Shown: positions 18,357 through 27,408 of the stretch, piece by piece | Position numbering within the stretch: position 1 is the first letter of the stretch | How the letters are laid out: each line of letters begins with the position of its first letter | Assembly: GCF_007994985.1 (NCBI RefSeq) | Contig: NZ_VOQF01000007.1 | Span: 124,001 to 188,000, forward strand | Source: Metabacillus litoralis | Lineage (GTDB): Bacteria > Bacillota > Bacilli > Bacillales > Bacillaceae | Reading direction: 5' to 3' | DNA length: 64,000 nt | Position numbers and translations under genes: made by a program | The notes under the pieces: generated by a model | Databases searched by the model: none | The model's input: the letters and a program-made list of their open reading frames with translations, nothing else | Told to the model about the DNA's origin: nothing

Positions 18357-19273
18357 GATTCTTCCTCCTCTTGCGTTAATACTTCTACTGGATCTTCTGA
18401 TTCTGCTTGACGTTTTGCTACCCACACACGATCAAGATCATAGAAATTGGCAGTTGGCTTAATATAAGCCATTTGATCTAATCCATATGAATCAGGTTCA
18501 ATTTCAATAATTTCACCAATCATAATACCACCTGGAAAAACTCCACCCAAGCCTGCAGTAGTAACCTTCTGCCCGACTTCTAGCTCCACCTTTGATTCAA
18601 TACGACGAAGTAAAAGCGCACCTTTTTCTTCATCATACCCTTCAATTAAACCTGTTACTTTTTCTTTAGCTTCATTATCCGCCTCTTTATTTTCTTCAGT
18701 TGTTAGTGGTAGAACCTCAGCTGAAATCCTATTTTTCAAGTCTGTTGCACTTAACAATTGAACAGTTGAAGTGAATTGGGATGTTGACTTTACCTTCCCG
18801 ATTAAACCTTGTGCAGTCACAACAGCCATATTTGGCTCTACTCCATCCTGCTCACCTTTGTCAATTGATAGATAATCATACCATCGATCAGGATTTCGAC
18901 CGATAACAGCTGAAAAAATCGGATCATATTTTCTTAAATCTGAGATTGCCCCAAGTTCAGTTCTTAGCTTTTCATTATCAAGCTTATATTCTTGTAAATC
19001 AGCTTCTAACTGCATATACTCATCAAGCCTGCTTTTTAAAAGCTCATTTTCTTCGTATGTATTTTTAAGATCATTTACATTTTCAAAGAAGCCTGATACA
19101 TATGATGCTGGTGTATGGAAAATTGATTGAAACACACTTACTGTATCTTGTATAAATTGTTCAGGCCAAGTTAACTTGCGATCTCCATTAATAGAAAAGC
19201 CAATCAATGCCACTAAAACAATAACACTTACTAGCAACAAGATGAGGCGTTTATTTAAAAAAAACTGTGGCAT
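18353..19273 (-). CDS. mreC: Cell shape-determining protein MreC
   Basis: Bitopic protein linking MreB filaments to the wall-synthesis machinery. 306 aa: N-terminal membrane anchor (about 8-27), coiled coil (about 65-110, NDLKNTYEENELLKSRLDEY), then the extracytoplasmic beta-barrel region with VIGRNPDRWYDYLSIDKG and LGGVFPGGIMIG. I prefer ATG 19273 over the GTG nine bases earlier because AGAGGG then has proper spacing. C-terminus is acidic (EDPVEVLTQEEEES). Confidence 0.95.
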   Translation of the reverse strand: MPQFFLNKRLILLLVSVIVLVALIGFSINGDRKLTWPEQFIQDTVSVFQSIFHTPASYVSGFFENVNDLKNTYEENELLKSRLDEYMQLEADLQEYKLDNEKLRTELGAISDLRKYDPIFSAVIGRNPDRWYDYLSIDKGEQDGVEPNMAVVTAQGLIGKVKSTSQFTSTVQLLSATDLKNRISAEVLPLTTEENKEADNEAKEKVTGLIEGYDEEKGALLLRRIESKVELEVGQKVTTAGLGGVFPGGIMIGEIIEIEPDSYGLDQMAYIKPTANFYDLDRVWVAKRQAESEDPVEVLTQEEEES

Positions 19274-19343
19274 GATGAACACCCTCTTACCTTTTATTTC
19301 ATCACAAATCGCGAGCAGATTTAAGCTTGGTCAAATAAAAGTT

Positions 19344-19382
19344 AATCATGAAAGAAGGGCTTCAACCCTTACTTTCATGATT
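19344..19382 (-). other. Long hairpin between mreB and mreC
   Basis: AATCATGAAAG..CTTTCATGATT, 11 paired bases, plus inner AAGGG..CCCTT. No T run follows on the minus strand (AACTTTTATT). It may be a partial terminator or an mRNA-processing hairpin that lowers mreC relative to mreB. Confidence 0.5.
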
Positions 19383-19513
19383 CTATATCTAGAAAATGAC
19401 ACAAATTATGAACAAAAAGAATAATACTATTCATTTGTTATTGACCTAAGCTAACTTATACAATTTTTTTGCCAAGTATAAATACTTGCTCGCCTATAAT
19501 TTCTTCAAAGCAA

Positions 19514-20536
19514 TTATCTACTATCTCTTGCTTTGTTTTTAAATAAGTGTATATGCTCTAGTGCCTTACCAGTACCAATAGCTACACAGTCTAATGGATC
19601 TTCTGCTATTAATACGGGCATATTTGTTTCTTCACCAATGATTTTATCTAAATTGCGAAGCAGTGCACCACCACCTGTTAGCACAATTCCACGATCCATA
19701 ATATCTGCTGCTAATTCAGGTGGAGTTTTTTCAAGTGTGTTTTTCACAGCATCAACAATTGTATAAACTGTATCTTTTAATGCATCTGCAATTTCAGCAG
19801 CTGTAATTTCAATTGTTTTTGGTAAACCAGTTAACAAGTCTCTACCTCTAATGTCCATATTTTCAACACCATCAGGAGATCCTGCTGATCCAACTTCCAT
19901 TTTAATCGCTTCTGAAGTACGATCACCAATCATTAAGTTATACGTTTTACGAATATATGTAATAATCGCATCATCCATCTCATCACCAGCAACGCGAATT
20001 GATTGACTTGTAACAATTCCGCCAAGTGAGATAATGGCTACTTCTGTTGTACCTCCACCAATATCTACAACCATACTTCCTGTTGGTTCCCAAACAGGTA
20101 AATTAGCACCAATTGCAGCAGCAAAAGGTTCTTCTATAGTATAAGCATCACGTGCTCCAGCTTGTCTTGTTGCATCAATTACAGCGCGCTCTTCTACAGC
20201 TGTAATTCCAGACGGAACACAGATCATAACATAAGGTTTTCTAGAAAAAACACCTTTTGTTTTTGTTGCTTGTCTAATATAATATTTCATCATTGTTGCT
20301 GTTGTTTCATAATCTGCAATAACTCCATCTTTCATCGGACGAAGTGCAACAACATTACCAGGTGTACGACCAATCATATTTTTTGCATCATTACCGACTG
20401 CTACAATTTGCTTTGTATCTGTTTGTAAAGCAACTACAGAAGGTTCACGAACAACAATTCCTCTTCCTTTTACAAATACAAGTGTGTTAGCTGTCCCTAA
20501 ATCTATTCCAAGGTCTCTTGTACCAATACCGAACAT
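19514..20536 (-). CDS. mreB: Rod shape-determining actin MreB
   Basis: Bacterial actin that organises lateral wall synthesis. 340 aa. Phosphate 1 motif [14 protein letters not shown], phosphate 2 [14 protein letters not shown], and adenosine motif [15 protein letters not shown] are all present, with [19 protein letters not shown] start. First gene of mreB-mreC-mreD, with a 231-base gap to mreC that contains a long hairpin. Confidence 0.98.
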   Translation of the reverse strand: MFGIGTRDLGIDLGTANTLVFVKGRGIVVREPSVVALQTDTKQIVAVGNDAKNMIGRTPGNVVALRPMKDGVIADYETTATMMKYYIRQATKTKGVFSRKPYVMICVPSGITAVEERAVIDATRQAGARDAYTIEEPFAAAIGANLPVWEPTGSMVVDIGGGTTEVAIISLGGIVTSQSIRVAGDEMDDAIITYIRKTYNLMIGDRTSEAIKMEVGSAGSPDGVENMDIRGRDLLTGLPKTIEITAAEIADALKDTVYTIVDAVKNTLEKTPPELAADIMDRGIVLTGGGALLRNLDKIIGEETNMPVLIAEDPLDCVAIGTGKALEHIHLFKNKARDSR

Positions 20537-20823
20537 AGGGTGTATCTTCCTTTCTGAAACGAATATACTTTTTCTTATCTTTAGGAAAATTGATAGAAAA
20601 CAACTTTCTATATTGTGGTAGTTAAACTACTTTCAATCATGAATGTTAGAATTTTCTTTATAAATTAGAGGAATTCTTCATTTGCTCTTCTTCATATTTC
20701 CTGCTATGAGCTTTATTTTAGAAGTGAATTTCTTTAAAAAGGCAAAAACCTAGTTTATAGAAAGAAACGAATCAAAAAAACTCATAAACCTTATTATATC
20801 GTATTTACGCAAAAAAAAAAGTA

Positions 20824-21513
20824 TTACACGTAGCCTTTTTCTTTTAGACTAACAAATTTTTGTTCGCCAATTATAAGATGATCCAAAAGTTCTATACCTA
20901 AAACCTTTCCACATTCTGCTAATCTTTTCGTTACTTCGATATCCTCTCTACTTGGTGAAGGGTCTCCTGATGGATGATTGTGAATACAAATAAGTGAGGC
21001 TGCAGATCGTTTAAAAGCTTCCTTGAACACCTCTCGCGGATGAACGATCGAGGCATTCAAACTACCGATAAACACTGTTTGTTTATGAAGAACTTGATTT
21101 TTTGTATTTAAATATAAACAAACAAAATGCTCCTGACTTAAAAACCTCATTTCCTCCATCACATAATTCGCACCATCTTGTGGGGAGCGGATCACATAAC
21201 GTTCATCATAAGTAAGACGATTCATTCTTCTTCCAAGCTCAAGAGCAGATAAAATTTGAACGGCTTTTGCATTTCCAATGCCTGATATCGTTGTAATTTC
21301 TTCAACAGATGCATCCTTTAACATTCTCAACCCTTCAAAATGCTTTAATAAACGTTGAGAAAGATCTAAAACCGATTCCTTTTTCGTGCCTGTACGAAGT
21401 AAAATGGCTAAAAGCTCCTGGTTTGTAAGCTTATCAGCACCCTCCTTTAACAAGCGTTCTCTAGGTCGTTCATCTTCGGGAAAATCACGGATTTTAAAAG
21501 TTGACAGCTCCAT
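20824..21513 (-). CDS. radC: RadC family JAB1/MPN protein
   Basis: 229 aa. N-terminal helix-hairpin-helix (about 40-100, ISGIGNAKAVQILSALELG) and C-terminal JAB/MPN metal site IHNHPSGDPSPSREDIEVT. Predicted metalloprotease or deubiquitinase-like fold; the old DNA-repair role is not well supported. The start is ATG 21513 with AGGAGGACAA; the longest ORF begins 10 codons earlier without a ribosome site. Between maf and mreB as in B. subtilis. Confidence 0.94.
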   Translation of the reverse strand: MELSTFKIRDFPEDERPRERLLKEGADKLTNQELLAILLRTGTKKESVLDLSQRLLKHFEGLRMLKDASVEEITTISGIGNAKAVQILSALELGRRMNRLTYDERYVIRSPQDGANYVMEEMRFLSQEHFVCLYLNTKNQVLHKQTVFIGSLNASIVHPREVFKEAFKRSAASLICIHNHPSGDPSPSREDIEVTKRLAECGKVLGIELLDHLIIGEQKFVSLKEKGYV

Positions 21514-21666
21514 TTGTCCTCCTTCATTTCCCTTTCTGCTCAAATATTTATTTTCTATGTGTATTATAATGTTCCTACGTACCCGTTTTATTCCATGTTG
21601 TTTTAATTGGGTGTATTTGAAAAACTTGTTTCAAAAAAGAGGCTCAAATATTTAGAAATAGCCTAT

Positions 21667-22236
21667 TTATCTGCTAAATCCCATTTCCTTTAATTCTCTG
21701 CTTGTTCTGGCAATCGGCAGCCCAACAACAGAAAAATAATCACCTGATATTTCTTTTACTAAAAGTGCGCCAAGACCCTGAATACCATATGCACCCGCTT
21801 TGTCCATCGGTTCACCTGATAACACATAGTCCTCAATCTCACTTTCTGTAAGGTGATAAAAAGTTACGGCCGTTTTTTCATGAAAAGTATGAATTTTTTC
21901 TCCATTAATAATCGACACACCTGTAAAAACCTCATGTGTTTTACCAGATAGATTTCTAAGCATTTTCTTTGCTTCGTCATGACTTTTGGGTTTACCTAGC
22001 ATTTTATTATCGCTAACAACAATCGTATCGGAGCCAATAACAAATGCATGCTGATGTTCTTTTGCTACACCTTTAGCTTTTTGTTGTGCTAATGATTGAA
22101 CCATTTCTGCTGGTTGTAGCTCCTCGTCCATAACTTCCTCTACCAAACTTGGGATCACCTCAAATGGCAGCTGAAGAAGCTCGAGTAGTTCTTTTCTACG
22201 GGGAGAAGCTGAAGCTAAGATGAGGTTTGATTTCAT
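21667..22236 (-). CDS. maf: Maf nucleotide pyrophosphatase / septum inhibitor
   Basis: dTTP/UTP pyrophosphatase family; overexpression blocks septation in B. subtilis. 189 aa. N-terminal LASASPRRKELL motif with catalytic Ser/Arg/Arg, the central GSDTIVV and GKPKSHDEA, then AGAYGIQGLGALLV near the C-terminus. The start is ATG 22236, preceded by AAAGGA; the 27 extra codons of the longest ORF do not look like the family. Confidence 0.96.
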   Translation of the reverse strand: MKSNLILASASPRRKELLELLQLPFEVIPSLVEEVMDEELQPAEMVQSLAQQKAKGVAKEHQHAFVIGSDTIVVSDNKMLGKPKSHDEAKKMLRNLSGKTHEVFTGVSIINGEKIHTFHEKTAVTFYHLTESEIEDYVLSGEPMDKAGAYGIQGLGALLVKEISGDYFSVVGLPIARTSRELKEMGFSR

Positions 22237-22375
22237 GATGTTCCGTCCTTTCTTCGTTTCAGATAAGAAGATACTTCTACATCTTACCAAATCAAGTGTA
22301 TCGTAACAATTTAGCATTTTTCATTTTTGGAGATAAATAAAAAAGAAGAGGAGTACCTACATTAATGTTAAAAAC

Positions 22376-22399
22376 AAAAAAAGCCGCAAAAAATGCGAC
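22376..22399 (-). terminator. Weak terminator after spoIIB
   Basis: Minus-strand GTCGC-ATTTTTT-GCGGC, five pairs, followed by T7. Located about 115 bases after the spoIIB stop. Confidence 0.55.
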
Positions 22400-22512
22400 C
22401 TTTATCATATTTTTGTCTTTGTTACGATAGTGGTTTAGGAGTAACTTTCTCTCTTTATTAAGATTTTATTAAAATTTATCTAAAAATACTGTTTTAGGTT
22501 TTCGATGCTACC

Positions 22513-23550
22513 TTACTTCTTCTGTATAGCCTGCACAACCTCTAACAAATTTTGCTGTGCTTGCCATCCGTTTTGTTCTTTAAGACTTGAAACAGCTTGT
22601 AGTAGCTTATCAACCAAAGGCTTTTCAGCATCATTAGGTGAAATTGCGTTAATTTGCGTCTCTAATTTCGTAATATTTTCGCTGCTTACGCCTGATCCAG
22701 TAGCAGCGGCTGATGCTAAGGGTGATAGCTCTGTAATTATGTTTACCCATTGATCCGCAGAGCTACTTGTAGAAACCTCAAGTCCGAGCTGCTTACCTCC
22801 CCAAAACTTCACAAACTGCTTTTGTTTATAAATCTCATTAAGTGCATCAGTTTCTGTCTTCGCTTTACCTAAGCCTGCGATAACTGTAAATTTACCATCA
22901 AGCTCTAATACTGTTGATGCCAAGTTCTTATCTTTTATTTGTGCTGCAAGTGTTTCTGCACCTTCTTTAGCAGTGAAGCTTCCACCTTGAACAGCATAAA
23001 CTTGAAGTGTGGCATTTGATGAAGCAGATGTACTTGTGTCAGTAGCTTCTTCACCACCTGCTGGATCTTCTCCGGTTTCTCTCGGAACCACAACATCAGT
23101 TCCTCCACTCGGATTAGCCATAACTGGCATATCTTTGTTTGATAAAAAATTTAAAGCAATATAACCGAACCCTGTTCCTACTCCTATTGCTAATAAAACA
23201 ATTGTGACGATTTGTTTAAATGGAAAAGCAATATGAGGAACCTTACGATTACTTTTTTTCGAGTAAAGATAAGGTGCTACGGTTGAATTTGAATATACCT
23301 TCTTCTTTTTTGGTGATGTCACAACCTTCGGATCTTCTTTAAAATCAGAATCCTCTTCATCAGGTAATAGCCAAGGAAATTCTTCTTCATCATTTATTGG
23401 CTGTTTAGCTGAAGCCATCTCTTTCTCAGCTTTCACCTTTTCCTCCCATGTTGAAAATGAAATCTCCTTTGAAGGTTCATTACCTTGTGACAATGGACGA
23501 TCTTCACCATTTATTTTAATTTTGATAGTCTCAGACGATTGCTTGTCCAT
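22513..23550 (-). CDS. spoIIB: SpoIIB, SPOR-domain protein for septal peptidoglycan dissolution
   Basis: Helps localise SpoIIDMP during engulfment. 345 aa: acidic cytoplasmic N-terminus with the family segment FSTWEEKVKAEKEMA and EDPKVV, one membrane segment (about 112-132), a Ser/Thr/Gly linker, then a SPOR-like domain (about 175-250, LQVYAVQGGSFTAKEGAETL). ATG 23550 with AAAGGTGG; 11 codons shorter than the longest ORF. Lies directly after the pilus operon. Confidence 0.93.
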   Translation of the reverse strand: MDKQSSETIKIKINGEDRPLSQGNEPSKEISFSTWEEKVKAEKEMASAKQPINDEEEFPWLLPDEEDSDFKEDPKVVTSPKKKKVYSNSTVAPYLYSKKSNRKVPHIAFPFKQIVTIVLLAIGVGTGFGYIALNFLSNKDMPVMANPSGGTDVVVPRETGEDPAGGEEATDTSTSASSNATLQVYAVQGGSFTAKEGAETLAAQIKDKNLASTVLELDGKFTVIAGLGKAKTETDALNEIYKQKQFVKFWGGKQLGLEVSTSSSADQWVNIITELSPLASAAATGSGVSSENITKLETQINAISPNDAEKPLVDKLLQAVSSLKEQNGWQAQQNLLEVVQAIQKK

Positions 23551-23669
23551 ATGCCTACCACCTTTCTCTTCAATTCCGTTCACACAGCATGGCTATAATG
23601 CTATCAGAAGAACAAAAAAAAAGAACAAGACATTTGTCGTCTCATCCTTAATATTTTTCGTCAATTTTT

Positions 23670-24440
23670 TTATTCTTCTTCTTCATCTTCTTTTATTATA
23701 TCTGTAAACGGATTTTCCTTTTCACTTGGTGAAGGAACCGAAAACGGTGGAAGCTGTTCACGAAGCTCATCAAGTGTTGGGAAATAGTAAGTAGAAACAA
23801 CCACTTTATATTCATATGTTGTATCGGGATCTTCAACAATTTGAATAAGCTCAGGAAAACCCTCTACCTGTAATGACTCAATTTGTGTAATACGATTTGT
23901 ATTTTCTAGTATCTTTATAAAATCCTCTAATTCGTAGTAACTAGGAGATTTCACATCTAGCTCAACTGTTAGCTTCTCTAAGCCTTCAGGAATAGCTTCC
24001 GTGTTACTAGACTCCGATTGCTCTGCTTCATTACTATCTTCATTATCTGGATCTAATTTTTCATCATAGGCTTCAACCATTTCGTCACCCTGGTCTTCTT
24101 CTTCAACCATTCCACCATCTTGAAAAGAAATAGATGTAATTTCGCTGCTAGACATTGTTTCAGCTTTTTCTAGCTCTAAAAGAAACTGCTCTTCAAATGG
24201 ACTAACAGGTAAGATCTTTTGCAATTCAACCGCTGATAATAATGCCTCTTCTGTTGAGGAACCGGTTGATTTCTGCATCGATTCTATTAATTTGTTTTCT
24301 GTTTCAATTCGATTTTGTAAGCTAGTAAGCTCTAGATTTTTAGGCTGTACAAAAAGCACATATGAAAAATAGCAAGCTAAAGCAGCTAATAAAAGAGCTA
24401 GAACAATTATTATAGTATGTTTTTTTCTCCATTCAATCAT
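23670..24440 (-). CDS. pilO: Type IV pilus alignment protein PilO-like
   Basis: Inner-membrane platform component thought to pair with PilN and connect to PilM. 256 aa: short cytoplasmic N-terminus, one membrane helix (about 9-30), coiled coil (about 35-60), then an extracytoplasmic domain with a Glu/Asp-rich insertion (about 105-150) and the PilO-type pseudo-ferredoxin fold (about 155-235). Overlaps the pilN stop by four bases (ATGA). Sequence conservation is low; the call depends on topology, size and order after pilM-pilN. Last gene of the pil run; a poor hairpin with a T-rich tract near 23610-23645 may end it. Confidence 0.83.
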   Translation of the reverse strand: MIEWRKKHTIIIVLALLLAALACYFSYVLFVQPKNLELTSLQNRIETENKLIESMQKSTGSSTEEALLSAVELQKILPVSPFEEQFLLELEKAETMSSSEITSISFQDGGMVEEEDQGDEMVEAYDEKLDPDNEDSNEAEQSESSNTEAIPEGLEKLTVELDVKSPSYYELEDFIKILENTNRITQIESLQVEGFPELIQIVEDPDTTYEYKVVVSTYYFPTLDELREQLPPFSVPSPSEKENPFTDIIKEDEEEE

Positions 24441-25018
24441 TTCTCATTGTCCTCCTCTTGAATTGCTTTAAGGACAGTACGATCAATTAAAAGCTGATAT
24501 GTTGCTAAATAACGTGGAACTGTTTCATCTTCATTCTGTAAAGTTACTGTTTCTACAGTAGACAATTTTACAGTTTCCAAAATCTCTAATTCTTTTAAAC
24601 GACTTAAATAAAATGCAGCTTCACGTGAGCTTTCAAATTGAATAAGTAAATTTAATGAAGAACTGTTTTCATAATCTAAACCATAAAAGTATCCTTTTTC
24701 AGGTAAAATTTTAGTTAATTCATTTAAAATCGGCACAAAATCTACTGGATACTTTTCTGACCATGAAATTGCTTTCTCAAGTTCAGAAACAGCTGAGCTT
24801 GCATTACTTTGATTTGCCTGTTGCTGTAGAACTTCTGTTTGTTTTTGAGCTAATGTATATTCTTGCTCTAATGCGCTAATTTCTTTATTCTTTTGATTTC
24901 CTAAAGAAACGATAATCATCACTGTAGTAATAATGATCACGATTAATGAAGCAGCAATTAATAGATTGGTGTAATCACGTTTTTGCTTCTGAGGTAGTAA
25001 ATTAATTTCAGCTAACAT
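24437..25018 (-). CDS. pilN: Type IV pilus assembly protein PilN
   Basis: 193 aa. The N-terminal cytoplasmic segment MLAEINLLPQ has the INLLP motif that docks into PilM in characterised systems. A membrane helix follows (about 19-41), then a coiled coil (about 45-70) and a periplasm-like domain of PilN type (about 75-190). ATG with AGGTG. Four bases after pilM and overlapping pilO. Confidence 0.9.
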   Translation of the reverse strand: MLAEINLLPQKQKRDYTNLLIAASLIVIIITTVMIIVSLGNQKNKEISALEQEYTLAQKQTEVLQQQANQSNASSAVSELEKAISWSEKYPVDFVPILNELTKILPEKGYFYGLDYENSSSLNLLIQFESSREAAFYLSRLKELEILETVKLSTVETVTLQNEDETVPRYLATYQLLIDRTVLKAIQEEDNEK

Positions 25019-25022
25019 TTGC

Positions 25023-26018
25023 TTACACCTCTTTTAATGCTAAGCCAAGAACAGTTTGAAACTTACTCGGAACAGCTAGATTTTTATACGTATACACTCG
25101 ATTTTGATAATGTGTGATTGAAATCGTTGTAATAGCATTTGTTAATAGTGTAAGGAGTTCATCAATATATGGATTATCTCCCACTAAGATAATTTGGGTG
25201 ATTTGTTGATCTCCTTGATGAATACTGAAGCGGTAAAAATTAATAATTTTTTCAATTTCCTTTGCCACATCTTGAAATTGTACCAATAATGGTTCTTTTT
25301 CCTTCAACTCATATTTATAGAAGCATTGTGTTTCAGCATCGATTTGATACGTCCAGTCACGCATTTCACCTTCAAGTTGCATATGTCTTGTAAAAATAGG
25401 CTTTAAATTTTCAAAAATACTAAAATTAATGCAATCAAGTTTTACTTCAATTAATAATGTGTTTTCCTTTTGTGTTACTTTTTGCATTTTATATAGATAA
25501 CGATACATGCTTAATGATGACAAATCCGCAACACTTGCTGTAAGCTTCACATTGTCTAAAAGTTCGATGTATTCTTTTATCATTGTTTCTGGTGCTGCAA
25601 ATAAAAGAATCTCTTTATCATTTTCTGTTTCATTTAGTAAAACAAAATCAAAAACAGGCTCTTCAAATGGTAGATGAATATTATTACCTAGCTCTAAATA
25701 CAGATAACCTTTTATCTCATCTTCACTCAATTCTAAAGGAACCTTAACTTTACGAACACTCACAGCAGAATCAGGTGTTATAAAACGGACCTTTTTCCCT
25801 TTAATACCCCAGTCATTTATGCTTTGTTCAAGTATCATGGAAAGCTTCTCAAAATCCTTAATACTTCCATCAACAACAACACCTTCTGGAAGGTAATTTT
25901 CAACAAAACGACTTACAACAAGTGGATCACTGCTTTTTAACTCAAGTAATTGTATTGAATAATTTGATATATATAAATTCACAAATTGATGATTTTGACG
26001 AAATAGCGAAAATGCCAT
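25023..26018 (-). CDS. pilM: Type IV pilus assembly ATPase-fold protein PilM
   Basis: Actin-like cytoplasmic protein that binds the PilN N-terminus and links the pilus motor to the platform. 331 aa. N-terminal strand LYISNYSIQLLEL, the PilM-type LPEGVVVDGSIKD, a central segment NTLLIEVKLDCINFSIF at the second phosphate loop and IILVGDNPYIDELL near the C-terminus. Nucleotide loops are degenerate compared with ParM/FtsA, as is common in the family. Follows pilD by 16 bases. Confidence 0.9.
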   Translation of the reverse strand: MAFSLFRQNHQFVNLYISNYSIQLLELKSSDPLVVSRFVENYLPEGVVVDGSIKDFEKLSMILEQSINDWGIKGKKVRFITPDSAVSVRKVKVPLELSEDEIKGYLYLELGNNIHLPFEEPVFDFVLLNETENDKEILLFAAPETMIKEYIELLDNVKLTASVADLSSLSMYRYLYKMQKVTQKENTLLIEVKLDCINFSIFENLKPIFTRHMQLEGEMRDWTYQIDAETQCFYKYELKEKEPLLVQFQDVAKEIEKIINFYRFSIHQGDQQITQIILVGDNPYIDELLTLLTNAITTISITHYQNRVYTYKNLAVPSKFQTVLGLALKEV

Positions 26019-26034
26019 TTATAAAAACCCCTTC

Positions 26035-26808
26035 TTAATAAAAGTAAGAAAAGAAGTACGATAAATACAGGTGAATTAATTCATTTCCAAAGAAATATGA
26101 AAGTAGTGCACCCACAACTAAAAATGGACCAAATGGAAAGGGCTTGCCCTTTTTAACAGAGCCTGTCATCATTCCAAGGAACCCAACAATCGTTCCGACC
26201 AAGGTAGCCAGAAAAAAGCTTAAAAGAACAAGCTTCCAGCCGAGAACGATCCCAAACACAGCGAGAAGCTTCATATCTCCTCCGCCCATACCACCACGAC
26301 TAACTAATATGACAACAAGGGGAACTAACCCACCAATAAGAAAGCCTGCAACAGGATCATACCAAGGATCAGCTGGGATGAACACTCTTTCCACAGTAAA
26401 AAGGACAAGAAAAAACAAATTCACTTTATCTGGAATAATCATATATTTTAAATCAGAAACAGTCACAATCATACATAGAGAAATAAGTGACCATGCTAAA
26501 ATCAATTCCTTTGACCATCCCACCAACATCGGTGAAATCGTAAAAAGAATTGCCGTTACTAGTTCAATAGATGGATATAAAGGTGAGATTGATGTTTTGC
26601 AGTTTTTGCACTTACCGTTTTGAAAGAGGTATGAAAAAATCGGAATTAGTTCTAGAGCTGTTAGTTTCTTGTTACATACTGGACATGCTGAGCCAGGATA
26701 TGCGATTGATTGTTTTAATGGGATACGCATTCCTACAACATTATAAAAGGAGCCAAGAACTGCGCCAAGGATGAAGATGTAGGTGTATAGGATGATGGTT
26801 GTTGGCAT
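26035..26808 (-). CDS. pilD: Prepilin peptidase / N-methyltransferase (PilD/ComC type)
   Basis: Cleaves prepilins after the conserved Gly and methylates the new N-terminus. 257 aa polytopic protein. N-terminal methylase domain with two CxxC pairs (CPVCNKKL, CKNCKTSI). Aspartyl protease residues are in SDLKYMIIPD and GMGGGDMKLL (the GxGD motif). ATG with AAGGAG. In B. subtilis comC occupies this folC-spoIIB interval; here the gene is embedded in a pil operon and may process both pilus and any competence pseudopilins (inference). Confidence 0.95.
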   Translation of the reverse strand: MPTTIILYTYIFILGAVLGSFYNVVGMRIPLKQSIAYPGSACPVCNKKLTALELIPIFSYLFQNGKCKNCKTSISPLYPSIELVTAILFTISPMLVGWSKELILAWSLISLCMIVTVSDLKYMIIPDKVNLFFLVLFTVERVFIPADPWYDPVAGFLIGGLVPLVVILVSRGGMGGGDMKLLAVFGIVLGWKLVLLSFFLATLVGTIVGFLGMMTGSVKKGKPFPFGPFLVVGALLSYFFGNELIHLYLSYFFSYFY

Positions 26809-26836
26809 TGTTTTTGGGCTCCTTTTTAATAGAAAG

Positions 26837-26864
26837 ATAGATAGTCCATTGAAGGACTATCTAT
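26837..26864 (-). other. Perfect hairpin directly after the major pilin gene
   Basis: ATAGATAGTCC (26864-26854) pairs with GGACTATCTAT (26847-26837), 11 bp with a 6-base loop, two bases past the pilin stop, then CTTTCTATT. It could partially terminate or protect the 3' end of a pilin-only mRNA and so raise pilin over the downstream pilD-pilMNO genes. Confidence 0.6.
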
Positions 26865-26866
26865 TG

Positions 26867-27313
26867 TTATTCGTTAATTATGTCTTCCCTATCTAGTTCT
26901 TCTGCGTTAGGTAACGGAGTATCTACATAATCGGTTGTTCCATCGGATAATTGCACCTGATACTCTGTATTTCCTTCAGCATTTTCAATTACTAGAACAG
27001 TAGTTTCAGTTCTATCATAGTTTGCATCTGAAGATGGGTCCGTAATATCTTCAATGTGATTAGCTGTTATTAATGCTCCCAGAGTAATTGATGTGCCAGT
27101 TGTATCAATATCAAGATTATCTGTTGTAACCATTAATCTAGCAGAGTTTGCAATTTGTTTTGCATTAGCAATATGGGCATCAACTCGAGAATTATTAATC
27201 ATCCCACCAATAGCCGGAATCGCAATCGCAGCAATAATCCCTAAGATAACAACTACTGCTAAAAGCTCAATAAGAGTTAAGCCGCGCTCATTTTTTACTA
27301 GTTTTTTAAACAT
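26867..27313 (-). CDS. pilA: Major type IV prepilin (PilA-like)
   Basis: Probable structural pilin subunit. 148 aa. Short basic leader MFKKLVKNERG with cleavage after Gly11; mature sequence LTLIELLAVVVILGIIAAIA has Glu at +5 and the canonical hydrophobic helix, followed by an acidic head of about 110 aa. No cysteines, so no disulfide-bounded D region. ATG with AGGAGGAA. It sits between pilC and pilD and has its own 3' hairpin. ComGC-like in length, but the full PilB/T/C/M/N/O context favours a true pilus. Confidence 0.93.
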   Translation of the reverse strand: MFKKLVKNERGLTLIELLAVVVILGIIAAIAIPAIGGMINNSRVDAHIANAKQIANSARLMVTTDNLDIDTTGTSITLGALITANHIEDITDPSSDANYDRTETTVLVIENAEGNTEYQVQLSDGTTDYVDTPLPNAEELDREDIINE

Positions 27314-27408
27314 TTTTAGTTCCTCCTAATATATTAGTTCTAATTCCCTAAATCTATTACCTATTATACATGAGTAATCATCACTATGAATATAAAAAAT
27401 TTGTAAAT

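Noticed and set aside
20162-20428. 88-aa Cys/His-rich plus-strand ORF
   Set aside because: Antisense shadow of mreB with no initiation signal.
26867-27313. Treating the pilin as competence ComGC and the locus as comG
   Set aside because: comG operons lack PilT, PilM and PilN/O; all are present here, so a true type IV pilus is the better reading.
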